The translations under genes and the position numbers were made by a program. Below the pieces are notes generated by a model. That model was not told the DNA's origin, did no database searches, and saw only the letters and a list, made by a program, of their open reading frames with translations. This document shows positions 52,616 to 60,891 of a stretch of 64,000 bases of DNA, piece after piece (the stretch's first letter is position 1; every line of letters starts with the position of its first letter). The stretch is taken from contig CAYTGN010000004.1 in assembly GCA_964437415.1 (NCBI GenBank), positions 186,001 through 250,000 on the forward strand, read 5' to 3'. This stretch comes from CADEDV01 sp964437415 (lineage in GTDB: Bacteria > Bacteroidota > Bacteroidia > Chitinophagales > Chitinophagaceae).

Positions 52616-54886
52616 TTATGCTTTCGCAAACTCTGAACGGATCACATTCAACGCACCGCCAGCTTTGAACCATTCGATCTGCTGCTCATTGTACGTATGG
52701 TTCACCGTGATCTCATCTTTGCTTCCATCCTTGTGATTCAGCACAACGGTCAGCGGTTTGCCCGGAGCAAAAGAACCCAAACCAACAATATCAATACTGT
52801 CATCTTCCTGTATCTTATCGTAATCTTCTTTGTTGGCAAAGGTCAGCGCCAGCATTCCCTGCTTTTTCAAATTGGTTTCATGAATCCGTGCAAAGCTTCT
52901 TACTAAAATAGCCCTTACACCCAAATGTCTTGGCTCCATGGCCGCATGTTCTCTTGATGAACCTTCGCCGTAGTTTTCATCACCCACAACAACACTGCCG
53001 ATACCGGCTGCTTTGTAGGCTCTTTGTGTGGCAGGCACAGGGCCGTATTCCCCGGTCAACTGGTTTTTTACATTGTCTGTTTTTTCATTATAGAAATTCA
53101 CAGCGCCGATCAGCATGTTGTTGCTGATATTATCCAAATGACCACGGAACTTCAGCCATGGACCCGCCATGGAGATATGATCCGTTGTACATTTTCCTTT
53201 TGCTTTAATTAAAAGTTTCAATCCTTTCAAATCAGTTCCTTCCCATTCTGCAAATGGTTCAAGCAGTTGCAGACGCTTTGAATCAGCAGCCACTTTCACC
53301 TGGATGCTACTGCCATCTTCAGCAGGAGCCTGGTAACCGGCATCTTCTACAGAGAACCCTTTTGGCGGTAATTCAAACCCCGTAGGTTCTTTCAGCAAAA
53401 CTTCTTCTCCTTTATCATTCTTTAATTTATCCTTCAGCGGGTTGAAAGCAATTGTTCCGGCCATTGCCAATGCCGTAACGATCTCAGGCGATGCCACAAA
53501 AGCATGTGTGCTTGCCAGGCCATCATTTCTTTTTGCAAAATTCCTGTTGAACGAAGTGATGATGGTATTCTTCCGGTTGGGATCATCAATATGTCTTGCC
53601 CACTGACCGATGCAGGGACCGCAGGCATTGGCCAGCACCACACCACCGGCATCTTCAAATTCTTTGATGAAACCATCTCTTTCAATCGTAAACCGAACCA
53701 GTTCACTTCCCGGTGTAATTGTGAATTCAGATTTGGTTTTAATGCCTTTGCTCACTGCATCTTTCACAATCGAAGCGCTGCGGCTGATATCTTCATAAGA
53801 AGAGTTGGTGCAGCTTCCTATCAATGCCACTTCCAGTTTTGCCGGCCATCCGTTTTTCTCTACTGCTTCTTTCATTTGTGAAATAGGTGTGGCCAGGTCG
53901 GGAGTGAAAGGTCCGTTTACATACGGCTCCAGTGTGTTCAGGTCAAGTTCGAGCAACTGGTCATAATATTTTGCAGGGTCAGCATACACTTCCGCATCCG
54001 GACGAAGATGATCTCTTACGCCATCCGCCAGTGCCGCCACTTCTTCACGACCGGTTGCTTTCAGGTATGCACTCATCTTTTCATCATAGGCAAACAGCGA
54101 ACAGGTAGCTCCAATTTCTGCGCCCATGTTACAAACGGTTCCTTTACCTGTTGCACTCATGCTGTCAGCGCCTTCGCCAAAATATTCCACGATAGCGCCG
54201 GTTCCGCCTTTCACGGTCAGTTGCCCGGCCACCCAAAGGATCACATCTTTGGCCGATGTCCATCCACTCATTTTACCGGTCAGCTTCACACCGATGATCT
54301 TTGGCATTTTCAATTCCCAGGGCAGACCTGCCATCACATCCACAGCATCAGCTCCACCTACACCAATCGCCACCATGCCCAGGCCACCTGCATTGGGGGT
54401 ATGAGAATCTGTTCCGATCATCATACCGCCGGGAAATGCATAGTTTTCCAGCACCACCTGGTGAATGATGCCTGCGCCGGGTTTCCAGAAACCAATGCCG
54501 TATTTATCAGAAATGGAAGAAAGGAAATCATATACTTCACGGTTTGTTTCAATCGCCAGTTCAAGGTCTTTTTTGGCGCCAACTTTTGCCTGGATCAGGT
54601 GATCGCAATGCACCGTGGAAGGCACCGCCACTTTATCTCTGCCACAGGTCATGAACTGCAGCAGAGCCATCTGTGCCGTGGCATCCTGCATCGCCACCCG
54701 GTCGGGAGCAAAATCTACATAATCTTTTCCACGGGTGTAGGGAGCAGCAGGGAGGCTTCCGTGCAGATGCGAATACAATATTTTCTCCGTCATCGTCAGC
54801 GGTTTGCCAACTAATTGACGGGCAGCGGCTACTTTGGCGGGGAGTTCAGCATACAGTTTCTTGATGAGGCCGAGATCGAATACCAT
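52616..54886 (-). CDS. Aconitate hydratase (mitochondrial-type)
   Basis: 756 residues of the mitochondrial-like AcnA clade (not AcnB). The 4Fe-4S cysteines are Cys359 (ALIGSCTNSSYED) and Cys422/Cys425 (NACGPCIGQW). Also GGMMIGTDSHTPNAGGLGMVAIGVGGADAVD (substrate binding) and a C-terminal swivel domain with GDENYGEGSSREHAA. It interconverts citrate and isocitrate in the TCA cycle. A single gene with its own promoter-like box and terminator. Confidence 0.95.
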   Translation of the reverse strand: MVFDLGLIKKLYAELPAKVAAARQLVGKPLTMTEKILYSHLHGSLPAAPYTRGKDYVDFAPDRVAMQDATAQMALLQFMTCGRDKVAVPSTVHCDHLIQAKVGAKKDLELAIETNREVYDFLSSISDKYGIGFWKPGAGIIHQVVLENYAFPGGMMIGTDSHTPNAGGLGMVAIGVGGADAVDVMAGLPWELKMPKIIGVKLTGKMSGWTSAKDVILWVAGQLTVKGGTGAIVEYFGEGADSMSATGKGTVCNMGAEIGATCSLFAYDEKMSAYLKATGREEVAALADGVRDHLRPDAEVYADPAKYYDQLLELDLNTLEPYVNGPFTPDLATPISQMKEAVEKNGWPAKLEVALIGSCTNSSYEDISRSASIVKDAVSKGIKTKSEFTITPGSELVRFTIERDGFIKEFEDAGGVVLANACGPCIGQWARHIDDPNRKNTIITSFNRNFAKRNDGLASTHAFVASPEIVTALAMAGTIAFNPLKDKLKNDKGEEVLLKEPTGFELPPKGFSVEDAGYQAPAEDGSSIQVKVAADSKRLQLLEPFAEWEGTDLKGLKLLIKAKGKCTTDHISMAGPWLKFRGHLDNISNNMLIGAVNFYNEKTDNVKNQLTGEYGPVPATQRAYKAAGIGSVVVGDENYGEGSSREHAAMEPRHLGVRAILVRSFARIHETNLKKQGMLALTFANKEDYDKIQEDDSIDIVGLGSFAPGKPLTVVLNHKDGSKDEITVNHTYNEQQIEWFKAGGALNVIRSEFAKA

Positions 54887-54964
54887 GAGGGATGATTTAG
54901 CGTTTTTAGTTGCGGGTCAGGGTTCACGGCAGAAAGGCAGCGAACAAAGCACCCGAAAGAGCCG

Positions 54965-54972
54965 CAAAAGTA
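54965..54972 (-). promoter_or_regulatory. -7 box upstream of the aconitase gene
   Basis: TACTTTTG on the minus strand is a TAnnTTTG match, 78 nt before the ATG at 54886. No clear -33 element. Confidence 0.4.
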
Positions 54973-55036
54973 CGAAAAACGGCTATGTTAATAACGCTGT
55001 ATTGGCAGAATTGATGGGAATTTTTAATTTAGCCTT

Positions 55037-55258
55037 ATGTACAAACTGAAACACCTTATCGAATGGAATGTTTTTGGCGTTTGTACCGCCATCGGGCAAC
55101 GCCTCGGTATCGCCACAAGCCGCATCCGGCAATATTTTATTTACACTTCTATCCTGACTCTCGGCTCCCCCATCATCATCTACATGGTGCTGGCCTTTTG
55201 GAGAAATATGCGGAAGTATATGTGGGCGGCAAAGAGAAACCCCTGGTATTATTTATAG
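55037..55258 (+). CDS. PspC domain-containing small membrane protein
   Basis: 73 residues: MYKLKHLIEWNVFGVCTAIGQRLGIATSRIRQYFIYTSILTLGSPIIIYMVLAFWRNMRKY is the PspC pattern (hydrophobic, Gly-x-x-x-Gly, then FW-basic). Such proteins take part in envelope stress responses. It starts divergently from aconitase and ends in a palindromic repeat at 55258. Confidence 0.8.
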   Translation: MYKLKHLIEWNVFGVCTAIGQRLGIATSRIRQYFIYTSILTLGSPIIIYMVLAFWRNMRKYMWAAKRNPWYYL

Positions 55259-55330
55259 GTGAATAGTGAATGGGCAATGGTGAATGGTTGCTTGTATATC
55301 CCAGTTCCTGTTCACCATTCACTATTCACC
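55258..55330. repeat. Inverted-repeat element of TTCACCATTCAC type
   Basis: GGTGAATAGTGAATGG (55258-55273) and CCATTCACTATTCACC (55315-55330) form a perfect 16-bp inverted repeat around a 41-nt loop containing GGCAATGGTGAATGG. The same unit occurs in trpG (43156-43181). It overlaps the end of the PspC gene and lies between it and the stop of the BlaR1-like gene, so it could also serve as a hairpin terminator for both. Confidence 0.75.
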
Positions 55331-55335
55331 ACTAT

Positions 55336-57294
55336 CTAAATCGTCACTTTTCTTTCCCCGGTGCTGACTTTAAAATAAGTCCGGCCATCATACTTCACCA
55401 TTGCTAATGTGAGTTTGTTGAAATCAAAAGCATTGAAGTTGCTCTGCCCATCCTTTGATTTCATCTTGCCGCTGATAGAAACGAGAATCCCTTTTTCGTC
55501 ATACTCAATTTCATCATAGGTCAGCTCTATATCCTTTGCCTTCATTTGCTTTTTGAATTCTTCCAGTTGCTGACGGGTGGTTGTTTTTGTAATAACGATC
55601 AGCACATCCTCGTCGCCGGTGATGAGGTTCCCTGTCGGGTCTAATGCCAGCACAGTGGTTCCGGCGGCAAACGGCGCCATCGGGGCCAGCACGGTTTGCC
55701 CGTTGCCGTGATTGACAATTGCCACAGGTGACAAACCATCAAGACTGTTTTGTTTCAGGTCAATGATGCGGCCATATTTCTTTTCAAATTTCCGGCGTTC
55801 TTCAATGCTGGCAAGATCATATTCCTCGGTCTCACCATTCTTCAGATACATCTTTGCCTTTTTATCAGTGATCTCAAAGTCATCGCAAAGTGCAGCCAAC
55901 TGATCTATGCCGTCATTACTGATAATGCCGAGTTTTGATTTTACAGGAGTTGCAGGAGGTGTTGGCGGATCAGGAGGTTCCGGCATTTCTCCGTATTTTT
56001 CTTCAAATGCCTTTTTCTGTTTTTCAATACTGAGATCATAGGTTTCTGTCTTGCCGTCTTTCAGCTTTACTGTTACGGTATAATTCTTTCGTTCCATCTT
56101 CGCAACATGAGGTGGCAAGTCCACTGGTATGGGCGGCACCGGCGCTGAAGGAGCATCAGGGGGTGGCGGCGGAGGAATCTTACCATATAAGTTTTCATAG
56201 TAGCTTTTCTTTTCATTCCATGCGGTCAGTAGTAAGCGTTCCACCTCCTTCCCTTTTCTGTCTTTTATCACCAACAAACATTCCCCGTTTTTATCTTTTA
56301 CATTAATGATATACCCTTTTTCATTGGGAGTTGTAACGTCAGGGATGGTGTCATTCACAGGTTGAAAGACCGGCACAGGGGTTTGTGCCGGGTTTTCCTG
56401 TGTTGTTTTTCCCTGCCGGAAAGAAACCAGGATCACTGCCAGCAACGGCAGGATAAAAAGGAATCGCAGCAGGTGCACCCTGGCTGATTTGATTTTGTTC
56501 ATCATGGCTATACGTTTTTTTAATGAAGAAAAATTGAACTGTTGGGCTATACTGAAATGATTGTTTCCAATGACTTTTAATAATAAATACTGGTATTGCT
56601 TTTTGTCCAGGCCATGCTCTAACACTTTGTGATCGGCAATGAATTCAAGATTTTGTCGGATGGCGGCTTTCAGCAACCAGGCAAAAGGATTATACCAGTT
56701 AAAAATGCAGAGCCACTCGGCCCAAAGGATATCAAGAGTGTGTCGTTGCTTCACATGCACAAATTCATGGCGGATGATCTCCTGTAACTCATGTTCTGTG
56801 TGAAGATGACGGTTGATGAAAACGGATTTACCAAAAGAAAAAGGGATGATGGAATCGTTTACATGATACAATTTCACACCGTTGTCTGACAATAAGGTGG
56901 CTTTGCTTTTCAACCGGTGGAAAGAAAACAACCGTACCAGGAAACGAAGAAAAAGAAAGGCGGCACCGATGCCTGCTATCAGCATGAACCAGTCCCATTT
57001 ATCCAGCGAAGTGAACCAAACCGGTTCCGGGCACATAGTAGCCGCTTCAGCATCATGAGAAAATGCATAGAGTGAAGGAATGAGACGGATAATGCCGGCA
57101 TCAGCCAATCCATTATTCTCCACCATCGGTGAAATATTGATAAAAGGAATAAAAAAGCAAAGTAGTGTGTAACCGAGGAGATACCAGCGGTTGGAATGAT
57201 AGAACGTCAGCCGGCGCAACAACAACTGGTAAAACAGGTAAACCAGCGCCAGGCTTACGGACAGTTTCAGTAGATAAGTGATGAGTACCGGCAT
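55336..57294 (-). CDS. M56 (BlaR1-like) membrane metallopeptidase with repeated C-terminal modules
   Basis: 652 residues. N-terminal helices and an M56 zinc domain with HEFVH (176-180, RHEFVHVKQRHTLD) match the sensor protease half of BlaR1/MecR1. The penicillin-binding domain of BlaR1 is absent. Instead the C-terminus has three related modules of the form (D/N)GKxxxYDL...kkxFExkYG (about 327-373, 405-436 and 477-510) separated by Pro-rich linkers, and a last module (about 562-650). It sits behind blaI with a 22-nt gap. The usual role is to cleave the BlaI repressor on signal; the signal here is unknown. Confidence 0.82.
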   Translation of the reverse strand: MPVLITYLLKLSVSLALVYLFYQLLLRRLTFYHSNRWYLLGYTLLCFFIPFINISPMVENNGLADAGIIRLIPSLYAFSHDAEAATMCPEPVWFTSLDKWDWFMLIAGIGAAFLFLRFLVRLFSFHRLKSKATLLSDNGVKLYHVNDSIIPFSFGKSVFINRHLHTEHELQEIIRHEFVHVKQRHTLDILWAEWLCIFNWYNPFAWLLKAAIRQNLEFIADHKVLEHGLDKKQYQYLLLKVIGNNHFSIAQQFNFSSLKKRIAMMNKIKSARVHLLRFLFILPLLAVILVSFRQGKTTQENPAQTPVPVFQPVNDTIPDVTTPNEKGYIINVKDKNGECLLVIKDRKGKEVERLLLTAWNEKKSYYENLYGKIPPPPPPDAPSAPVPPIPVDLPPHVAKMERKNYTVTVKLKDGKTETYDLSIEKQKKAFEEKYGEMPEPPDPPTPPATPVKSKLGIISNDGIDQLAALCDDFEITDKKAKMYLKNGETEEYDLASIEERRKFEKKYGRIIDLKQNSLDGLSPVAIVNHGNGQTVLAPMAPFAAGTTVLALDPTGNLITGDEDVLIVITKTTTRQQLEEFKKQMKAKDIELTYDEIEYDEKGILVSISGKMKSKDGQSNFNAFDFNKLTLAMVKYDGRTYFKVSTGERKVTI

Positions 57295-57316
57295 GAGATG
57301 ATTTTTGGTTATTGGT

Positions 57317-57673
57317 TTATTTTCCCTTTTCTATCATGTCAAGTATCTCTTTAAGCTCTTTGGCTGACAATTTTTTCTGCTCAACAAAGAAATTCACCAG
57401 TTCCTTGTAGGAGTTATCAAAATAGTCTTTCACCACGTTGCCCATAAACTTTTTCTTATAGGCCTCTTCACTCACAGCAGGTTTATACAAATAGGCATTG
57501 CCCACTAAGCGGCTGCTCAGGTATCCTTTCTTTTCTAAGTTTTTGATGGTGGAGGCCACAGTGGTATAGGGCAGCTCTTCATCCAGTTGTTCTATAAAGG
57601 CTTTTACATTGCCTTCACCGGTACGCCACACGGCCTGCATGGTTTCTTCCTCGGTATGGGTGAGTTTTTCCAT
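57317..57673 (-). CDS. BlaI/MecI/CopY family transcriptional repressor
   Basis: 118 residues. Winged helix: LTHTEEETMQAVWRTGEGNVKAFIEQLDEELPYTTVASTIKNLEKKGYLSSRLVGNAYLYKP, then a dimerisation helix with FFVEQKKLSAKELKEILDMIEKG. It represses its own operon until its partner protease cleaves it. It sits upstream of the M56 gene, the same arrangement as blaI-blaR1. Its start codon lies 4 nt from a double palindrome. Confidence 0.9.
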   Translation of the reverse strand: MEKLTHTEEETMQAVWRTGEGNVKAFIEQLDEELPYTTVASTIKNLEKKGYLSSRLVGNAYLYKPAVSEEAYKKKFMGNVVKDYFDNSYKELVNFFVEQKKLSAKELKEILDMIEKGK

Positions 57674-57676
57674 TTC

Positions 57677-57710
57677 TACGAAATTTTCGTAAATCTACGG
57701 AAATTTCGTA
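57677..57710. promoter_or_regulatory. BlaI-type double operator
   Basis: Two palindromes: TACGAAATTTTCGTA (57677-57691, perfect around a central T) and TACGGAAATTTCGTA (57696-57710, one mismatch), centres 19 nt apart, roughly two helical turns. They start 4 nt upstream of the blaI ATG. This is the expected position for autoregulatory binding by the adjacent repressor, although the sequence differs from the TACA-type operators of Firmicutes. Confidence 0.75.
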
Positions 57711-57784
57711 ATTGTCAAAATATTTATTTCCTTAAAGAGAAATTCCGCTTTGAATGGCTAATGGGAAACACAGGCGGTAAAAGA

Positions 57785-58912
57785 TCAGATCAGTTCTCTC
57801 AGTTTCGCCACCACCGTATCTACTTCTTCCTTTGTGTTGTGTTTGCAGAAAGAAAAACGAACTGGCACCAGGTTGGGGTTATTGTTCAATGCCCTGATGA
57901 CATGGCTGCCCACATCAGCCCCGCTGCTGCAGGCGCTGCCGCCCGACACACAGATACCCTGCATATCGAGATTAAAGAGGATCATTTCCGATTTCTCGGT
58001 TTTGGGGAAAGAGGCATTCAGCACCGTATATAAACTGTTGCCGGCATAATCACCGTTGAACTGCACACCCTTAATATGTTTTTGCAATTGCTCAATCATG
58101 TACGTCTTCAGCGACTGGATATAGGCGCTGTCTTTTTCCATATGGGTATCGGCCAGTTCAAGGGCTTTGGCAAAACCGACAATGCCATAGAGGTTTTCGG
58201 TGCCGGCCCGCATGTTCCGCTCCTGCCCTCCCCCATATATCTTTGGCTTCACCTTGATATTATCATTGATATAAATGATGCCGACACCTTTAGGTCCATG
58301 AAATTTATGACCGGCCCCTGTAGCAAAATGAACCGGCTTGCTGCGCAGGTCAAGTTTGTAATGCCCGACTGTCTGCACTGTGTCAGAATGAAAGATCGCA
58401 TTATATTTTTTGCATATCTCGCCGGCTTTGTAAATATCCAGCAGGTTACCGATCTCGTTATTGGCATGCATCAGTGACACCAAACATCTTTTGGTTTGCG
58501 AAGCCAACTGATCTTCGAGATCATCCAGGTCAATATGCCCGTCGGGTAAAACTTTCACATAGCTGCTGGTCACCACATCCTCATGATCGTAGTGCTCCAC
58601 CGCATGTAAAACAGCATGATGCTCTATCGGTGAAGTGATGATATGTGTGCAGCCGAGATCATGAATGGCCGAACAGATCGCCATATTATCACTTTCGGTG
58701 CCACCGCTGGTAAAAAATATTTCGCCTGGGTTGGCATTCAGGATCTTTGCCACCTTTTTCCTGGCTGTTTCAATGGCCAGCCGGCTTTCTCTTCCATAGG
58801 AATAGATAGAAGAAGGGTTACCGTAGTGAGTGGTCATGTAAGGCAGCATCGCATCCAGCACTTCTTTATCGAGGGCAGTGGTGGCAGCATTATCGAAATA
58901 GATCCTGTTCAT
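57785..58912 (-). CDS. Cysteine desulfurase (NifS/IscS-type)
   Basis: 375 residues from the ATG at 58912; the open frame to 59044 lacks homology. PLP enzyme: YFDNAATTALDKEVLDAMLPYMTTHYGNPSSIYSYGRESR, TSGGTESDNMAICSAI, HSDTVQTVG, HKFHGPKGVG (PLP Lys), and the active-site Cys in VSGGSACSSGADVGSHVI. It mobilises sulfur for Fe-S clusters or thio-cofactors. No isc/suf genes nearby, but it is divergent from a Mo-Fe-S enzyme operon that needs sulfur. Confidence 0.92.
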   Translation of the reverse strand: MNRIYFDNAATTALDKEVLDAMLPYMTTHYGNPSSIYSYGRESRLAIETARKKVAKILNANPGEIFFTSGGTESDNMAICSAIHDLGCTHIITSPIEHHAVLHAVEHYDHEDVVTSSYVKVLPDGHIDLDDLEDQLASQTKRCLVSLMHANNEIGNLLDIYKAGEICKKYNAIFHSDTVQTVGHYKLDLRSKPVHFATGAGHKFHGPKGVGIIYINDNIKVKPKIYGGGQERNMRAGTENLYGIVGFAKALELADTHMEKDSAYIQSLKTYMIEQLQKHIKGVQFNGDYAGNSLYTVLNASFPKTEKSEMILFNLDMQGICVSGGSACSSGADVGSHVIRALNNNPNLVPVRFSFCKHNTKEEVDTVVAKLRELI

Positions 58913-58931
58913 AAATTCAGAAAATAGGCCG

Positions 58932-58939
58932 CAAAGATA
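58932..58939 (-). promoter_or_regulatory. -7 box upstream of the cysteine desulfurase gene
   Basis: TATCTTTG on the minus strand is an exact TAnnTTTG match, 19 nt before the ATG at 58912, which supports that start over the long upstream frame. Confidence 0.45.
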
Positions 58940-59084
58940 ACCTTTCGGCACAAAGCAGGGCTGCAATTGTACAAGTAACCATTTTCTAAGGATAAACGAA
59001 TGGATTTGCTGCGTGAATACCATTTCGCCAAAAGATTTTTCCACCCGCTGCAGAAGGATTAAATTTAATTTCCAATCTAAAGCT

Positions 59085-59702
59085 ATGAATCAAGATCAAC
59101 TCCACGACTGCCCCAACAACGGACGCCGTGATTTCCTTAAAAAATCAACCGCCCTCGTCGCATTGACAGCCGCTTCGCCGGTTTTATTAAAGGCTGCCGA
59201 AAAAGACGAGGCCATTGCCGCTTATTTTGAAAAAATTCCTTTGCAACTGGAGATAAACGGCAAAATGTTTGACCTGTCCGTTGAGCCACGGGTGACACTG
59301 CTTGACCTGTTGCGGGAACAACTCGGATTGACCGGCACCAAGAAAGGCTGTGATCACGGCCAGTGCGGTTGTTGTACGGTGCATGTGGATGGCCGCCGCA
59401 TCAATTCCTGTTTGTCGCTGGCGGTAACCAATCATGGGAAAAAAGTAACGACCATCGAAGGTCTCGCCAAAGGCGATGAACTGCACCCCATGCAGGAAGC
59501 GTTTATGAAGCATGACGGTTTTCAATGCGGCTATTGCACACCCGGGCAGATCATGTCGGCCATTGGGTGTATAAGAGAAGGCCATGCTGATACACCTGAA
59601 GACATCCGTGAATATATGAGTGGTAATATCTGCCGTTGCGGCGCTTACCCCAACATCATAGATGCGATTGTGGAAGTAAAAAAAGGAGGGAAAGCCGTAT
59701 GA
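59085..59702 (+). CDS. paoA: Tat-exported 2Fe-2S subunit of a molybdenum hydroxylase (PaoA-like)
   Basis: 205 residues from the ATG at 59085. Twin-arginine signal (NNGRRDFLKKSTALVALTAASPVLLKAAE). Two 2Fe-2S domains: CDHGQCGCCTVHVDGRRINSC (plant-type ferredoxin) and HDGFQCGYCTPGQIMSA with NICRCGAYPNIIDAI (the helical domain). It passes electrons from the Mo site to FAD. First gene of an operon with paoB and paoC; ATGA overlap with paoB. Confidence 0.9.
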   Translation: MNQDQLHDCPNNGRRDFLKKSTALVALTAASPVLLKAAEKDEAIAAYFEKIPLQLEINGKMFDLSVEPRVTLLDLLREQLGLTGTKKGCDHGQCGCCTVHVDGRRINSCLSLAVTNHGKKVTTIEGLAKGDELHPMQEAFMKHDGFQCGYCTPGQIMSAIGCIREGHADTPEDIREYMSGNICRCGAYPNIIDAIVEVKKGGKAV

Positions 59703-60676
59703 TAAATTTTGAATACACAAGGGCCGGCACTGCAAAAAATGCAGTGGATGCCAAAACAAGACATGCTTCTTCCCAATTCATTGCTGGGGGCACTAACCTG
59801 GTTGACCTGATGAAGAAAGGTGTGACAGCCCCGCAGCGATTGATTGACATAAATTGGTTGCCCTTTAAAGACATCAAAGCTGATGCAAAGGGACTGAGCA
59901 TTGGTGCATTGGTACCCAACAGCACTGCAGCAGAACATGATGTTGTCAAAACAAAATTTCCGCTGCTGGCGATGGCATTGAATGCAGGTGCCTCTGCCTC
60001 GCTTCGCAATATGGCAACTGTCGGCGGCAATATCATGCAGCGTACACGTTGCTCTTATTTCTATGACACTACAATGCCCTGTAACAAACGAAAAGCAGGA
60101 AGTGGTTGCGGCGCCTTAGAAGGATATAACCGTATGCATGCCATTTTCGGCGCCAGCGATAAATGTATTGCCGTGCATCCGAGTGATATGTGTGTGGCGC
60201 TGGCGGCATTGAATGCAACGGTACATGTCACCGGGCCGAAAGGAGAACGGAAAATTGCTTTTGCTGATTTTCACCGCTTGCCGGGTGAAACACCCGAGCT
60301 GGATAATAATTTACAGGCCGGTGAACTGATCACCGCGGTTCATATCCCTGCAAATACTTTTAATAAAAGCTATTACTTAAAAGTACGTGACCGTTTGTCT
60401 TATGCTTTTGCATTGGTATCGGTGGCAGTGGCTATGGAAGTGAAGAATGAAGTCATTCAATCGGCAAGTTTGGCAATGGGTGGTGTGGCGCATAAACCCT
60501 GGCGGTTAACTGAGGTGGAGAAATTTTTAGTTGGCAAGAATGCTTCGCAGGACGTTTTCAAAGATGCGGCAGATATAGCATTGAGTGGTGCAAAGACGTA
60601 TAAGTACAATGCATTTAAAGTGAAGCTGGGGAAAGCGGCGATAGTGGAGGCGTTGACAAAGGCGGCCCGGGTCTAA
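59699..60676 (+). CDS. paoB: FAD-binding and 4Fe-4S subunit (PaoB-like)
   Basis: 325 residues from the ATG at 59699. CO dehydrogenase/xanthine dehydrogenase FAD-binding fold: FIAGGTNLVDLMKKGV, SLRNMATVGGNIMQRTRCSYFYDTTMPCNKRKAGSGC (the extra Cys cluster that binds a 4Fe-4S in PaoB-type subunits), KCIAVHPSDMCVALAALNATV and RDRLSYAFALVSVAVAM. It accepts electrons from PaoA and gives them to the final acceptor. The gap to paoC is filled by a MITE-like element. Confidence 0.9.
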   Translation: MINFEYTRAGTAKNAVDAKTRHASSQFIAGGTNLVDLMKKGVTAPQRLIDINWLPFKDIKADAKGLSIGALVPNSTAAEHDVVKTKFPLLAMALNAGASASLRNMATVGGNIMQRTRCSYFYDTTMPCNKRKAGSGCGALEGYNRMHAIFGASDKCIAVHPSDMCVALAALNATVHVTGPKGERKIAFADFHRLPGETPELDNNLQAGELITAVHIPANTFNKSYYLKVRDRLSYAFALVSVAVAMEVKNEVIQSASLAMGGVAHKPWRLTEVEKFLVGKNASQDVFKDAADIALSGAKTYKYNAFKVKLGKAAIVEALTKAARV

Positions 60677-60868
60677 GACCTCATCCCGACCTTCTCCAAA
60701 GGAGAAGGCCACCAACGCACAGCCCTTGCTTGTTGAAAATGCTGTCTTCATTGAAGCATTCCGCAAATGCTGAGCAGAGAATTGAAGATAATGTGGTAGC
60801 GCTGAAGCCAGGATTTTTGCTGCAGTACCGCTCCCTCTCCTTTGGAGAGGGAGATGGAGGGTGAGGTC
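60677..60868. repeat. MITE-like dispersed element between paoB and paoC
   Basis: Starts GACCTCATCCCGACCTTCTC and ends GGAGATGGAGGGTGAGGTC, imperfect inverted termini; internally two AAAGGAGA/TCTCCTTT palindromes are found (60695-60706 and 60834-60846). 192 bp. It shares its end motifs with the short insert in trpE. It begins one base after the paoB stop and ends 23 nt before the paoC start. Confidence 0.7.
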
Positions 60869-60891
60869 AAAAAAAATGAACAAACACAACT

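Noticed and set aside
54008..54814. A 268-codon plus-strand frame
   Set aside because: Antisense to aconitase; the composition (His/Cys-rich) is a typical shadow frame.
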